DNA of 60,474 bases from Bacteroidales bacterium (GCA_017394765.1 JAFPXF010000039.1:1-60474); one strand, 5' to 3'. Positions 43,201 through 53,162 are shown, counted from the first letter of the stretch. Program-made: numbers and translations. The notes: generated from the sequence alone by a model not told the origin.

Positions 43201-46200
43201 TCAATAGTACCTGCAATGCCACCCACCTCACTGCTGCTGTACAATATCTTGGCATAAGAATGTCCTTGCGTGGTATAGAGCGGTGCCGATTGAGCCGTCG
43301 TCTGTGTTCCAGCTTGGACCGTAGCCTGGAAATTCGGGTTGTTGATACGTCCGCTATAGTAAAGGGTGTCCGGTGTGAAGACCGGATCCGTTACATAGCT
43401 GGAGCCCTCTCCCAGGAAGTTTCCACCGGAATCGCTATCATAGAAATAATAGTAGTTCAACGGATTGGCATTTGGCGTAACAGTCACCGTATTGCCGTAT
43501 GTGGCGTTCAGCGAGAAAGATGCTGGTTGCACCGGGTTAGCCGGCACATGCAGCACACCCGTGATCGTGTCGTTTCTGCGATACACCGGCATGTTGCCGA
43601 CAGGATTGCTATATATATTATAATTGTATGTATAGTTCTGGGTTGTCGAGCTCAGGTTGTTCATCACAACCGTCACGTTAGTGCTGTCGAGATGGTTGAT
43701 GGGCGTCGAAATCGTGGTATTGCCTGTCGAGGTGTGCGATCCGGCGGTGAAATTTGCCGACAATGCAAATGTGCCAGCCGGAATCACAGAAGAGGCCGTC
43801 GTGTCTGTATTGCCCACGCTCACCTGAATTTGCGGCGAAGTCGCCAAGCCGCACTGGTAATCATTCGGTGCGGTGATACGGTTGGTGATGAGGTCATATT
43901 GCGGCTTGAACACATTGATGTAGATGGGCACGCGACGAGTGGTACAGTTGCTCGTTCTGGAAATGGCGGCCACCCAATAGGTCACTGAGTCGTACAACAC
44001 CGGTGTAGTGTAGAACTGCGCCGTGGCAGGGTTCAGCGTAATCGGAGTGGCGTTCGGCGCATCACTCGTGTAGAACAGATACTTCGTAATACGGGCAGCG
44101 GTACCCGTCATGGCAAGACGGTCGTTGGGCTGCAGGATTTCCATTGTATGAGTATATTCTCCCGTGTAAGTATAGGAGGCTTGCAACGGAGCCGTGTATG
44201 TAGAAATGATCTGACCCGAAATGGTATCGTTGCCTCTATAGACAACGGTTTCATCAGGCATGTCGGTATAGACTACGTAATTGAACGTCTTGTTGGAAGT
44301 CGGGGCCGCAGTCGTGCCAGGTGCGCTGAAATCATACGGTGTGGCGAAGGTGATTTGTTTCACCTCTTCGGATGCGAACGGTTCCGTCACCAATTGCGTG
44401 AGATGCGTACCATTGACGATGGCATGCACCATCACCTTGTTGGCCGGAATGACTGTGTTCAGCATGTTCTTCACCGTCACCTGGATGTGTTCGTCATAAA
44501 GCGCGCAACCTGCTGTCGGGTTGTCCCAGCTCAATGTCTGGACATCATAAACCGGGATATTGGGGACATGGACATACACGGGGACCTTCTCGCTGCCGCA
44601 ATGCAGGTCAGCGATGTTGAAGTACATGTTCAGCCGGCGGGCATATACAGTATAGTTGCCCGTCAGTGACGCTGTGGTGTTACCACTCTTGTACAGCACA
44701 TAGCCATTGCTCATGTTGGTCTGACGGAACACCGGCAGTGTGTTGCCACCGGAGACAGCCTGGCCACAAGTGCTGCATGCCGTTCCCGTTCCCGTACAGA
44801 AGTCGGCGCAGTTCGTCTCCGTATAGACCAACAGATTGTCGGCATCAAACTCGAATGGGACATCCAGATCAATATAGTGCCAACCCGTCTGACCGAAATA
44901 GATACGTTTATCCACCACAAGCGTAGCGGTAGAAGTTTCCGCAGCCCAATCCACCGGAGCAGCAGTCGTGGGCAGCATCACATCAGAGGTCTTCTTCATG
45001 TAGATCTTGATGGGGATGCCGTCGGCACCGTTGCCAGCTGTATTCACATAAATACCGATTTGGGTGATGGTGCCGCGATGGCCGATTTCATCGCCTCTGT
45101 ACAGAATCTTACCGCGGGAATATCCGTTGTTGAAGATGAACGGCTGGGTGCCGGTGAGCGTACCGCTGCCCACAATAGTGTCGTTGATCTGTCCCGGATT
45201 GGCGTTCACATAATAGACCGTGTCGAAGAAGGTCAGCGGCGTGGTGTAGCTGTTGCCATAGCCCTTCAGTTCCCAGCTCTCGTAGCCGTTGCTGGTAAAC
45301 CATCCCAAAACACCCTGCGTGATGGAAGCAGGCAAGGAGGCCGTCAGCGTGCCTGACGTATAATAGTTTATGTCCACTGTATCTTGGGCGAGAACAGGGG
45401 TGGCCGACTTGCCTAAAGACTGTATGGTCAAAGCCAGCGTGTCGTTGTATTGCAAACGGTCGTGGGCATCCTTCGTCACCCACACCTTTATGTTGTAGTT
45501 GTCGTTGATGTTAACCTGGTTGTTGGTGAAATCGAACGGAGTATTGAACACGAACGTGGTCATCTGATGGCTATAGAGCGTGTCCGTCAAAGTCTGGTTC
45601 ACAGCAGGCTGGCCGTTGATCGAATAATGGAAGACCATACCCGGCATAATATCCGTGGAACCATTGTTGGTAATCTCTAACGTAATATGTTCATGACCGA
45701 GATCGCAGCGCGTGGTCGGATTCAGCATGGAGAGAATGCCCAAGTCGTGCAGATGCGGTGTGTCAATGACGGCACCGATCATGAAACGACCGAAAGTCTG
45801 AGGCACGTATGTGCCGTTGTTCAGGAAATAGAACGTGGAGTCACGCAGCGGCGTCTCGACTTGGGAGCAGAGATAGTCGCCGTGTGCCATCATTTCAATA
45901 CCCACATACATGTCGTGCATGTTGGTGAGGGCGAAATTGACGATGGGGATGATGTTCCATGCACCCTGTTGAAGCTGGTTGAAGTTAATCACCTCCGAGG
46001 TGGCCACGATGTCACCGGCAGCATTGGCGACAAAAGCACGGAAACCTTCGGCCGGATCGGCAATGTATGTCTGGTCATAATAGTATTTCACAGCCGTCAC
46101 CACCAACTCGTCGGCCGCTCTGTAACGCACGCAAGGACGAATCACATTGGTATAGTCACCCGTAAGCAATCCCACAACAGAGGTGTCGGCGTAGTTGACG

Positions 46201-49200
46201 ATGTTATTGGTCACCTCCATGCGCCAGTGAGCAGCGTTGTTGGCATTGACCTGGTCGTTGCGGGAACGGACCTCCACATCCTTCACTTCCAACACATTGT
46301 AGTGATGTTGCGGGAATGTCACAATCGTTTCTGCACCCGATGCCAGAGTGGGGATAGTCAAAGAATCATGATATTGTTCGACATTACCCAACACATTCAG
46401 ATAGACCTTCACATTGTTTTGGGTCTGGCGGCCCTCGTTGCGCACCAAGGCACTCACCACGCCGTCGAGGTCGTATTGAGCGGGAGTCTCACCCTGGGAA
46501 TAAATGTTCGTGACCGCAATATCATTGTCATACAAGTTTCTGAGACGGATACGGTCGATGTTAATATTGTTGCCGTGCTGCGACTTGGCATCGAAGGCGA
46601 TATAGACACAGCCGGAAGAGACGTAGTTGGACAAGTCGTAAGTATAGAGCGTCCATGTAGCCGGATTGGCTGTGTTCAAGTAACGTTTCAACAGTGTTGA
46701 GGACTGACCTTGCGGAGTCAAAGCCGTGAAGGTGGTGCCACCGTTTGTGGAAATCTTCACCGTCACACCCTCCTGGGCGCTGTTGGTCGTGTTGTCGTGT
46801 GCAAACCAGACCTCCAAAATAGGATTGATGGCATTGTTCAATTGAACCACCGGCATGATAGCTCTTGACTCGGTATTGTTGGCAAACGTCTTCGAGTTGA
46901 AGAAGAGACGGCCCGTACCATACACCGGCGAAATTGTCGGGTTCACGCCCGCACCTTCCTGGAATGTCCAGTTACCGGCACCCGCCAATTGTTCAATGGT
47001 CCAAGTTTGCTTCGTGCCCATGCTGAAGTCCTCCTCGTATTCAGGGATGGCAGCCTCCAGAACGAACGAAAGGCGAAGCGTGTCGTTCGTATAGTTGTTG
47101 TCACCGCTGGCGCGAATGATAAAGGTAAAGTCAACAACCTGGTTGACGGGGATGGTGACATTGTTTGCCACAACCTCGTTGATGGCACCGAGAACCGGAA
47201 TGGTGCCGCTGGTCACATTCACCGACTGCGTCAGGTTCAGGGTGTCGGAATGCACCGTGATGGTCGCATTGTGAGCGCCAAAATTCAAGGTTTGAGAACC
47301 CTTGTTGGCCACGGAGACCGTGATATTGTAGTTGTTCTGCGGACAAGAACCCGAAACAGGGTTGACCATCGCCACCACGGAGACATCCGTGGCGGGAATT
47401 GCGTTGGCGTATGCGCCCATGTAGGTAAGGGCAGTACGCTGCACGCCACGAATATCGTTCGCAACGTCCGCATTACGGCCGCATTCGAAACCCGTGTAGT
47501 CCGTCGGCTGCAAGGACAACATCGGATTGGCCATCGGAGGCAACATGCTGATGTTATCGTGAACAGCATTCGGAATTGCCGTCGTATTGATGGAGCTTTC
47601 CAACTCGGCGATGGTGTTGCGTGCCACCGTCCTGTACGCTATCACACCGGAAAGGGACACAAAGTCATTGTAGGAGCCCTTGAAGCTGGATGTCCCGTTC
47701 AAGTAAAGCGGGAAGTTCGTATTGTCGCTGCAGTTTACATAGTTCAATAATATATTATTATAAAGGAATGTGTTGTTGTTGTTCTCAATGCGCAACGCGG
47801 CCGTGTTCGAATATGGGGCGTCCGACTTGATATAGACACTGTTGTTTGTGACCTTCAAGTTATTAGACGACTTGATCTGCATCGCATAGGATGCCGTGGC
47901 CGTCACCGGATAGAGAATCACCTCGTTATTGTAGATGTAGCCCGTGTCGGTGGCACTGGAACTGCTGCCCTCGACGTGGAGACCGAGGTTGGAGTTGCCT
48001 ACTAACACATGGTTGTTGCGGATGAAGAAGTCGCGCGTCGTGGCCGACTTCACACAAATGCCATACTCGGCATCGTAGGTGCTGTCAATGGTGTTGCCAT
48101 CAATGTCGAGGCCCAGGGATTGCTCCGTATAGATACCCGTGAAGTTTTGCGGGGTAACAGCGGCGCACTGGGAGATGTGGTTGCCGGTCATCGTGGCGGT
48201 GCTGTAGTTGGTATGGATGCCACGGTAGCAGGAGACGATGCGGTTGTTGTTTATCGTGAGCATGTTGCGACGGGCAGAGGATCCCACGAAGTAAATACCA
48301 TAATTGCCACCGGTGATCGTACAGTTGCGGATAATGACGGTGTCGGACACTGCCACCTGGCCGGACGAAGCCGCAGCAGCGACCGGACGGCCCAAGGCGA
48401 AGCTCGTGTTGGCCGTGCTGTTGGTCTGATAAGCCTCGATTTTACATCCGTCGAACACCACGTTCGTACAGCCGTTGCCACGCAGCACCACACCACGCGA
48501 CACTGCATTCTGATTGGCACGGAGCGTGAGGTTCTTGAATATGTAGTTGCCGGCGTGCACCAAGGTCACCGCGCCGAACACATTGTTGCCGGCATCGGTC
48601 TGGTTGTTGGTCACGATCACGGTGTTCACGTTGTCACCCTGGAAGGTGATGGTGTTCGTGGCCGACTGGCCTATGAAATTGTCCGTGAAGTCAAAATCCT
48701 GGTAAGTGCCCGGGCGCAAATGGAAGGTCGTCGGGCCATTGATGCCGCAGTAGTTCAATGCAGCCTTCACTTCCGCTATCGAGGCGAAGTCAGGGTTGGT
48801 GCCGCCCACCGTGTAATCACCATGCAGCAAGCTGTCACACGCGTAGCCGATGTAACGGATGGTGTCGCTGAGTGTGTTGGGTGCCGTGCCCGTACCATGG
48901 AATCCATCGGGCTGTCCGTTTCGGCTATTGATGCAGACCGTGATATAGTTGAAGCCATGAGTCGGGGTGAACGTGCCCAAACTCAACTCGTCACGCTCGT
49001 CGAAACAAAGGGAACCCGTCCAGTTATGAGTGCTCAAGTGCGTCTGCACATGGTTGGCATCCTCCACTTTCAAGGTCACGTTCAAGCTGGTCTGGTACAG
49101 ACTGCCCGGTGAATGCGTCGCATCGCTCTTGTTCTTGAAATAGACCGTCACCGGTTCGGCCACACCCGTGATGAAGCAGTGCGGGAACGTGTTCAAACTG

Positions 49201-50309
49201 TCCAAATGGCAGTCGTTGCTGTGGATATTGGTCTGGTTATGCCATGCGATGAGCGGTGTGTCAATCGGCACAGCCACACTTCCGTGCCGGTCGTTGACAC
49301 TGATATGATAACGGATGGTGTCATAATAACAGATGGAAGGAAGGTTCCACTCCGACAGCACAATATGGCCGCTCGGGAAATAGATGATGTCGGAGGTGAC
49401 CGTATTGGGAACAGTCACGGGTTGACCGCCATTGATGGAATAGGAGAATGACAACGTGTTCACATTGATTGTGTCGTTATCCTCGATTTTCGCCTTGATG
49501 GTGTACGGTCCGATATTGTTCAGAAGATTGTTGTTCTTGTTCACATAGACGGTCGGTTGAAGCGTGATCGTCGGTTTGATAAGCTCACAGTTGGAAAGAA
49601 CACACTTGAGGTTGTCGATGTACCAGCCCGCGCATGCTTCGGAACCGGAACCCTGGGATGTCTTGTTGATACGGAAGCCGATTCTGACATGGGTGACATC
49701 GTGAGTGGCACCGGCCATCGTGACAGTTTGGTTGAGCAGGAATTCGCTCAAGTCGAACAGCTCATGGTGCCACCAGGTGTTGTTTGGAACGGCAGCCATA
49801 TTGTTGTCAACCCAGTTGGAGTAGCAGGCTGCACTGAACATGCCGCCGAACAGGGTGTTGTTGGCGCCGCCATAGTAGAAATCACTGTTGTAATTGAAAG
49901 AAAGCGTACGAGGCGATGACCACTGGAGGTTGCCATTGGAACCGACATAACCCAAATAATACACAATTTGGGTCTGGTCCAAGGAGCTGACCTTGCAAAT
50001 GTGGTCAAACTCAAGGTAGAAATGGTTGACCTGCCCCACACTGGATCCTTCCAACGGGATGGGTTGCGTTGTCATCAAACAGAAGTTCTGAGTAGGATAC
50101 ACCGGCGTGTGGTATGAACAGTGCGACGACACGTACAGGGTGCTGTCCCTCTTCCAGTCTCCCATCGGGTCGAAGAAGTTGGAGGTGGGCACCACACGCA
50201 GGGTGGCTCCGTCAAAATTCTCCACAAAAACTTCGGCTGTATCCATCAGCTGCGCATGCAGCATGAACGGGAAACAAAGGGCAACCAGTAATAATAAATT
50301 CTTTCTCAT
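40299..50309 (-). CDS. Giant T9SS-secreted adhesin-like protein (3336 aa)
   Basis: 3336 aa with a signal peptide (MRKNLLLLVALCFPFMLHA). About 25-235 is a jelly-roll/MAM-like domain; about 500-960 is a right-handed beta-helix (GRPVAAAAS near it, IRNCTITGGNYGIYFVGSSA, NNRIVSCYRGIHTNYSTATM); about 1090-1260 a second MAM-like domain (EDFSMGTKQTW). CARDB-like repeats follow, each with NxG-S or VKNYG strands, and two copies of a lectin-like domain (FGQTGWHYIDLDVPFEFDAD, about 1760; FDQTGWLAVPVPGGFDYTGG, about 2370). About 2640-2810 is a GEVED domain (YIDYDRDGVFNNTNELVF), and about 2936-3120 a third MAM-like part. The end (ATTTRINYLIGSDEKTVLKI onward) is a type A T9SS sorting domain. The gene starts behind a TATTTTTG -7 box. 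Confidence 0.88.
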   Translation of the reverse strand: MRKNLLLLVALCFPFMLHAQLMDTAEVFVENFDGATLRVVPTSNFFDPMGDWKRDSTLYVSSHCSYHTPVYPTQNFCLMTTQPIPLEGSSVGQVNHFYLEFDHICKVSSLDQTQIVYYLGYVGSNGNLQWSSPRTLSFNYNSDFYYGGANNTLFGGMFSAACYSNWVDNNMAAVPNNTWWHHELFDLSEFLLNQTVTMAGATHDVTHVRIGFRINKTSQGSGSEACAGWYIDNLKCVLSNCELIKPTITLQPTVYVNKNNNLLNNIGPYTIKAKIEDNDTINVNTLSFSYSINGGQPVTVPNTVTSDIIYFPSGHIVLSEWNLPSICYYDTIRYHISVNDRHGSVAVPIDTPLIAWHNQTNIHSNDCHLDSLNTFPHCFITGVAEPVTVYFKNKSDATHSPGSLYQTSLNVTLKVEDANHVQTHLSTHNWTGSLCFDERDELSLGTFTPTHGFNYITVCINSRNGQPDGFHGTGTAPNTLSDTIRYIGYACDSLLHGDYTVGGTNPDFASIAEVKAALNYCGINGPTTFHLRPGTYQDFDFTDNFIGQSATNTITFQGDNVNTVIVTNNQTDAGNNVFGAVTLVHAGNYIFKNLTLRANQNAVSRGVVLRGNGCTNVVFDGCKIEAYQTNSTANTSFALGRPVAAAASSGQVAVSDTVIIRNCTITGGNYGIYFVGSSARRNMLTINNNRIVSCYRGIHTNYSTATMTGNHISQCAAVTPQNFTGIYTEQSLGLDIDGNTIDSTYDAEYGICVKSATTRDFFIRNNHVLVGNSNLGLHVEGSSSSATDTGYIYNNEVILYPVTATASYAMQIKSSNNLKVTNNSVYIKSDAPYSNTAALRIENNNNTFLYNNILLNYVNCSDNTNFPLYLNGTSSFKGSYNDFVSLSGVIAYRTVARNTIAELESSINTTAIPNAVHDNISMLPPMANPMLSLQPTDYTGFECGRNADVANDIRGVQRTALTYMGAYANAIPATDVSVVAMVNPVSGSCPQNNYNITVSVANKGSQTLNFGAHNATITVHSDTLNLTQSVNVTSGTIPVLGAINEVVANNVTIPVNQVVDFTFIIRASGDNNYTNDTLRLSFVLEAAIPEYEEDFSMGTKQTWTIEQLAGAGNWTFQEGAGVNPTISPVYGTGRLFFNSKTFANNTESRAIMPVVQLNNAINPILEVWFAHDNTTNSAQEGVTVKISTNGGTTFTALTPQGQSSTLLKRYLNTANPATWTLYTYDLSNYVSSGCVYIAFDAKSQHGNNINIDRIRLRNLYDNDIAVTNIYSQGETPAQYDLDGVVSALVRNEGRQTQNNVKVYLNVLGNVEQYHDSLTIPTLASGAETIVTFPQHHYNVLEVKDVEVRSRNDQVNANNAAHWRMEVTNNIVNYADTSVVGLLTGDYTNVIRPCVRYRAADELVVTAVKYYYDQTYIADPAEGFRAFVANAAGDIVATSEVINFNQLQQGAWNIIPIVNFALTNMHDMYVGIEMMAHGDYLCSQVETPLRDSTFYFLNNGTYVPQTFGRFMIGAVIDTPHLHDLGILSMLNPTTRCDLGHEHITLEITNNGSTDIMPGMVFHYSINGQPAVNQTLTDTLYSHQMTTFVFNTPFDFTNNQVNINDNYNIKVWVTKDAHDRLQYNDTLALTIQSLGKSATPVLAQDTVDINYYTSGTLTASLPASITQGVLGWFTSNGYESWELKGYGNSYTTPLTFFDTVYYVNANPGQINDTIVGSGTLTGTQPFIFNNGYSRGKILYRGDEIGHRGTITQIGIYVNTAGNGADGIPIKIYMKKTSDVMLPTTAAPVDWAAETSTATLVVDKRIYFGQTGWHYIDLDVPFEFDADNLLVYTETNCADFCTGTGTACSTCGQAVSGGNTLPVFRQTNMSNGYVLYKSGNTTASLTGNYTVYARRLNMYFNIADLHCGSEKVPVYVHVPNIPVYDVQTLSWDNPTAGCALYDEHIQVTVKNMLNTVIPANKVMVHAIVNGTHLTQLVTEPFASEEVKQITFATPYDFSAPGTTAAPTSNKTFNYVVYTDMPDETVVYRGNDTISGQIISTYTAPLQASYTYTGEYTHTMEILQPNDRLAMTGTAARITKYLFYTSDAPNATPITLNPATAQFYTTPVLYDSVTYWVAAISRTSNCTTRRVPIYINVFKPQYDLITNRITAPNDYQCGLATSPQIQVSVGNTDTTASSVIPAGTFALSANFTAGSHTSTGNTTISTPINHLDSTNVTVVMNNLSSTTQNYTYNYNIYSNPVGNMPVYRRNDTITGVLHVPANPVQPASFSLNATYGNTVTVTPNANPLNYYYFYDSDSGGNFLGEGSSYVTDPVFTPDTLYYSGRINNPNFQATVQAGTQTTAQSAPLYTTQGHSYAKILYSSSEVGGIAGTIDTFFVNVTTANTSGVSFPVKIWLKNGDDADGLSATPAFIWNNELTTAQKVFDGELAFDQTGWLAVPVPGGFDYTGGGLYMYIEHNCGSASCVTGLGIVEPKFQNTTYSTNNRKKVLQYHNNTAVSSTANTTFTLINYRWNTKFKFNYTCESPRAAISINVSVPQHDVGVEAITAPAAVNPAYTANETVTVTIRNYGTQAASNFPVSYQFDNNAPVTQNFTGSIAAGALANLTFTTPVDLHTVYYETPFKAFTGLSSDTHHTNDTLTIQLSKGDPCTSHPQFSLADGADISNVTFAGINNGTGTPYMNYTPAGNGLYTDYTHSVPAGEIVLGQTYPISVTHSFTNNSGATVYKFVYIDYDRDGVFNNTNELVFVSGGVTHVANGSNATTVGSVDIPTTATTGLTRMRVICAASNINTTYRPCGVYTVRGETEDYAINILPPYDKDMGVASYIHPVGNVCPDMEGKIKVVVKNYGSQTQTFDANNTLTLTSTVTGPVPGTYTTTLSSGSIAPGEMRTIVIDNVNYSTPGTYQFSSVLTYTGDMYVFNNQMDVSTAVVSMASTATGYEALPYVQDFDLNNANDDLDWLPVFWEHEQTNSSYRWKVYTGDNSPNSNYNAAPTADHTYPNSQLGHFAATSTLNNSYYTQEASIISGCLDLHYKDGYPAEVNFYDYFLGQNNSSFKLLVEAGSGSDYLTVDTLVKADGGQTLQSDPWAHHVSTFNGFDGVGRIRFRVVQQTGRIDVSIDDINVVRGLPDLRMVEVSYPYDFRDSVEHPNPCLALGDTVYPRAKVKNNGNSPISDFYLYAIKDIGSDHDTIVEHVTQILQPGEVLDYTFASGFFVDELVNHISFSIICSVALDKDLQNNIKTNIVCTNNGLPDDYESTAGMVLYQNIPNPAATTTRINYLIGSDEKTVLKIYTTQGQLIYSDTQDAQFGGNYFDVDVSTLSAGIYYYSVSSSTATLTKKMVVQK

Positions 50310-50444
50310 CGTATAAAGTTTTTTTATTTTTCAAAATGGCATCTGACGCATTACTGCGGTTTTCACAATAAGCCGACAAAAATACACTTTTTTTTCAAAA
50401 GTGCACTCTTTTTTTTTCAAAAAAAATACAAGGAAGAATTTATA

Positions 50445-51419
50445 TTAACACTCTGTATATGAATGCAATATGCGCTCACATTCCGAAATGGTGAGAGCTT
50501 GCACCAACTTCATGCGCACCGTTTTGAAATTATACAGCCCCTTGAAATAGCCTGCATACTGCGCCCGCATTTCCAACACGGCACGCCGCTCGCCCTTCTC
50601 CTTCGCCGCCGAATGCAGCTGTTCCATGACGGTTGCCACACGCTCGTCGTAGGTCGGGAAAGAGGCCTCGCCTCCACGCACAAGGGCCTTGACCTGCTGG
50701 AAAATCCACGGGTTTCCGACAGCCGCCCTGCCGATCATCACGGCATCCACGCCGTAGCGTTCCCTGTATTGCAGGGCTTTCTCGGCGCTGTCGATGTCGC
50801 CATTCCCGACAACCGGGATATGAAGCCGAGGGTTGGCCTTGGCCTCCCCTATCAGTTCCCAGTCGGCCACGCCGCCATACATCTGGGCACGGGTCCGCCC
50901 ATGGATGGCAATGGCTTGCACGCCGACGTCCTGCATGCGCTCGGCCACCTCCACAATGGGCTTGCTCGAGCTGTCCCAGCCCAAGCGGGTCTTGACCGTC
51001 ACCGGCAGTCGCACGGCATCGACCACGGCGGCCGTCAGCCGCGCCATTCTGGGCACATCCTGCAAAATGGCGGAGCCGGCGCCCTTGTTGACCACCTTCT
51101 TGACAGGGCATCCCCAGTTGATGTCGATGAAGTCGGGCCCCGCCTGCTCGGCCATGCGCGCCGCAGCCACCAACGACTGCTCGTCATGGCCGAAGATTTG
51201 CACGCCAAAGGGGCGCTCCTGCTCGTCAAAACACATTTTCCGCACACTTTTGTCGATTTCCCGCGACAAAGCGTCGGAGGAAATGAACTCCGAGACGAGC
51301 ACGTCCGCCCCCATTTTTTTGCAAACAAGGCGGAACGACCGGTCCGTGACGCCCTCCATCGGGGCCAGATAGACCGGGAACGCGAACTTGGACAACATGT
51401 CTTGAATAGCATTTCCCAT
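50445..51419 (-). CDS. dusB: tRNA-dihydrouridine synthase B
   Basis: 324 aa. FMN TIM barrel: YLAPMEGVTDRSFRLVCKKM (N-terminal flavin loop), INWGCPVKKVVNKGAGSAIL with the catalytic Cys, KTRLGWDSSSKPIVEVAERM, AIHGRTRAQMYGGVADWELI, NGDIDSAEKALQYRERYGVD and IGRAAVGNPWIFQQV. It reduces U to D in tRNA. DusB rather than A or C by the family look, moderate certainty in the letter. Divergent from the 214-aa gene. Confidence 0.9.
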   Translation of the reverse strand: MGNAIQDMLSKFAFPVYLAPMEGVTDRSFRLVCKKMGADVLVSEFISSDALSREIDKSVRKMCFDEQERPFGVQIFGHDEQSLVAAARMAEQAGPDFIDINWGCPVKKVVNKGAGSAILQDVPRMARLTAAVVDAVRLPVTVKTRLGWDSSSKPIVEVAERMQDVGVQAIAIHGRTRAQMYGGVADWELIGEAKANPRLHIPVVGNGDIDSAEKALQYRERYGVDAVMIGRAAVGNPWIFQQVKALVRGGEASFPTYDERVATVMEQLHSAAKEKGERRAVLEMRAQYAGYFKGLYNFKTVRMKLVQALTISECERILHSYTEC

Positions 51420-51427
51420 TGCGGGCG

Positions 51428-51451
51428 CAAAAATAATTTTTTTTATTTTTG
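51428..51451. promoter_or_regulatory. Back-to-back promoters, dusB and 214-aa gene
   Basis: Perfect TATTTTTG -7 boxes stand on the plus strand at 51,444-51,451 and on the minus strand at 51,435-51,428, 8 bp apart. The two polymerases would overlap, so the divergent genes probably compete. Confidence 0.6.
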
Positions 51452-51491
51452 CAGCCGCAAATATTGACTACAACTTTTAAACACAAACTGT

Positions 51492-52136
51492 ATGAAAAAA
51501 CTAGCTCTATTAGCATTCGTCGTTGCATTCGCAGCCATTGCGTCCGCACAAACCGCCAAGGAGTCCATGGTCAACATGGGCAAACAACAACTTTCCGGCT
51601 ACCTGCTCGATATCCCCGGGGCCGACATGAAGACCGTGGAGGCAGCCTTCCGCGACAAGCTGGAGAAACAATACAACCTGAAGGCCTCCAGCGAGAGCGG
51701 TTTCCGCGCCTACCTCAACCAGCCCTTCCAGCCTTTCGGAAGCGCCAACTATGACCTCTACTTCAACGTGAGCGAACACGGCAAGAAGAAAAACAAGGTT
51801 TCCCAAATCTCCCTCATCGTATGCTCCGGCAACATGAACACCATCACCTCCCAGAACGACCCCACCACGGCCGACTACGTCAAGGTGTTTCTCCGCGACT
51901 TCGTCTCCTATGTGCAGGAATATGTCGCCAAGCAGAACCTGAACGAACTGGAGAACCAAATGGCCAAACTCGTCAAGGAGAAAAATTCCCTGGAAAAAGA
52001 CCAGACGAAAATCAACAAACAGATCCAAAAGCTGAACAAGGATCTTGAGAAAAACGCCCAGAAGACGGTTGAAAAAGAGGAGAAAATCAAGGATCTTCAA
52101 AAGGAAATCGATTCCGCGAAGAGACAATTGCGATAG
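51492..52136 (+). CDS. Secreted coiled-coil protein (214 aa)
   Basis: 214 aa with a signal peptide (MKKLALLAFVVAFAAIASA). Residues 25-140 form a mixed domain (TVEAAFRDKLEKQYNLKASS; YFNVSEHGKKKNKVSQISLI), and residues 145-214 a continuous coiled coil (NELENQMAKLVKEKNSLEKD ... DLQKEIDSAKRQ). A periplasmic or surface hypothetical protein of Bacteroidetes. No enzyme motif seen; function unknown. Confidence 0.75.
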   Translation: MKKLALLAFVVAFAAIASAQTAKESMVNMGKQQLSGYLLDIPGADMKTVEAAFRDKLEKQYNLKASSESGFRAYLNQPFQPFGSANYDLYFNVSEHGKKKNKVSQISLIVCSGNMNTITSQNDPTTADYVKVFLRDFVSYVQEYVAKQNLNELENQMAKLVKEKNSLEKDQTKINKQIQKLNKDLEKNAQKTVEKEEKIKDLQKEIDSAKRQLR

Positions 52137-52160
52137 AATTCCCCATTTGACAAAAATAAA

Positions 52161-52188
52161 AGAGGGCGGGAATCATTTCCCGCCCTCA
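52161..52188. terminator. Bidirectional terminator
   Basis: GAGGGCGGGAA/TTCCCGCCCTC stem with loop TCAT between two converging genes; AT-rich on both sides, so it serves both the 214-aa gene and lpxD (whose last codons overlap it). Confidence 0.8.
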
Positions 52189-53162
52189 TTGTTTTCCATG
52201 CTTTCCATTTTTTCCTTCAATGCCTTGACATCATCGAAGAGGAAGGAGAGTTTCCGCAGATAGGCGAACTCCCTCCATTTCTTCGCGGACTCCACGGCGG
52301 GAATGCCCAGCAGGGTCGTCCCCTCCTCCGTGACGTTTCTGTCCACGGCGGAGCAGGCAAAGACAATCGTGTTCTTGGCGATGTAGAGGTCCTTGTTGAC
52401 GCAAGCCTTGGCCCACACCTTGCAGTCATCGTCAATGTAGGTGCAGCCGGCGATGCCACTTTGGGCACCCAGCAGCACGCGCTTGCCGATGTGGGTGTCG
52501 TGGCCCACCTGCACCAAGTTGTCGAACTTCGTGCCGTCGCCGATGTATGTGACACCCGACACGCCCTTGTCGATACAGCAATTGCAGCCGACTTCCACAT
52601 CATTGCCGATGACCGTGCTGCCGCACGATTCCAGCTTGATCCATTTTTCGGGGCGCTTCTGGAAATAGCAGGCATCGCCACCGACGGTGGTGTTGGAATG
52701 GATGATCACATTGTCGCCAATGGTCGTGTCCTCGTAAATGCTCACATTGGAATGTATGATGCAGTTGCGGCCGATGCGCACGTTACGACCGATGAACACA
52801 TGGGGCTCGACAACCGTGCCTTCGCCGATGACGGCGTCAGGATGGATGCTGACCAATTGCGGCTCGTAGTGTTTGAAATGCTTCACGATGGCGAGATAGT
52901 CCATGAGCGGATCCTCGCTGAAAAGCAACTCCTTGCCGTACGGGCAATCCACATTGGGTTTGTCGAGGATGATCACCGTGGCGTCGCTTTCGAGCACACG
53001 GTTGTAGTACTTGTCGTTGTCCACGAAAGTGACATCCCCCTTTTCCACAGAGTGGAACTCGTTCAAACCGGTCACGGAGCCATCGAAACACCCCATCCGT
53101 TGGACCGGGCGTCCGATGATGCGCACGAGCTCGTCAACCGAAATGGGTTGCGGGAACTTCAT
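52173..53162 (-). CDS. lpxD: UDP-3-O-acylglucosamine N-acyltransferase (LpxD-like)
   Basis: 329 aa. LpxD layout: N-terminal uridine-binding domain (FHSVEKGDVTFVDNDKYYNR), then a left-handed beta-helix of hexapeptide repeats (IGEGTVVEPHVFIGRNVRIG and so on), with the catalytic His in NLVQVGHDTHIGK, and a C-terminal helix. It adds the N-linked acyl chain of lipid A. It overlaps efp by one base. Bacteroidetes often have two lpxD-like genes, and this efp-linked copy may be the accessory one, so the exact acyl step is uncertain. Confidence 0.85.
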   Translation of the reverse strand: MKFPQPISVDELVRIIGRPVQRMGCFDGSVTGLNEFHSVEKGDVTFVDNDKYYNRVLESDATVIILDKPNVDCPYGKELLFSEDPLMDYLAIVKHFKHYEPQLVSIHPDAVIGEGTVVEPHVFIGRNVRIGRNCIIHSNVSIYEDTTIGDNVIIHSNTTVGGDACYFQKRPEKWIKLESCGSTVIGNDVEVGCNCCIDKGVSGVTYIGDGTKFDNLVQVGHDTHIGKRVLLGAQSGIAGCTYIDDDCKVWAKACVNKDLYIAKNTIVFACSAVDRNVTEEGTTLLGIPAVESAKKWREFAYLRKLSFLFDDVKALKEKMESMENNEGGK

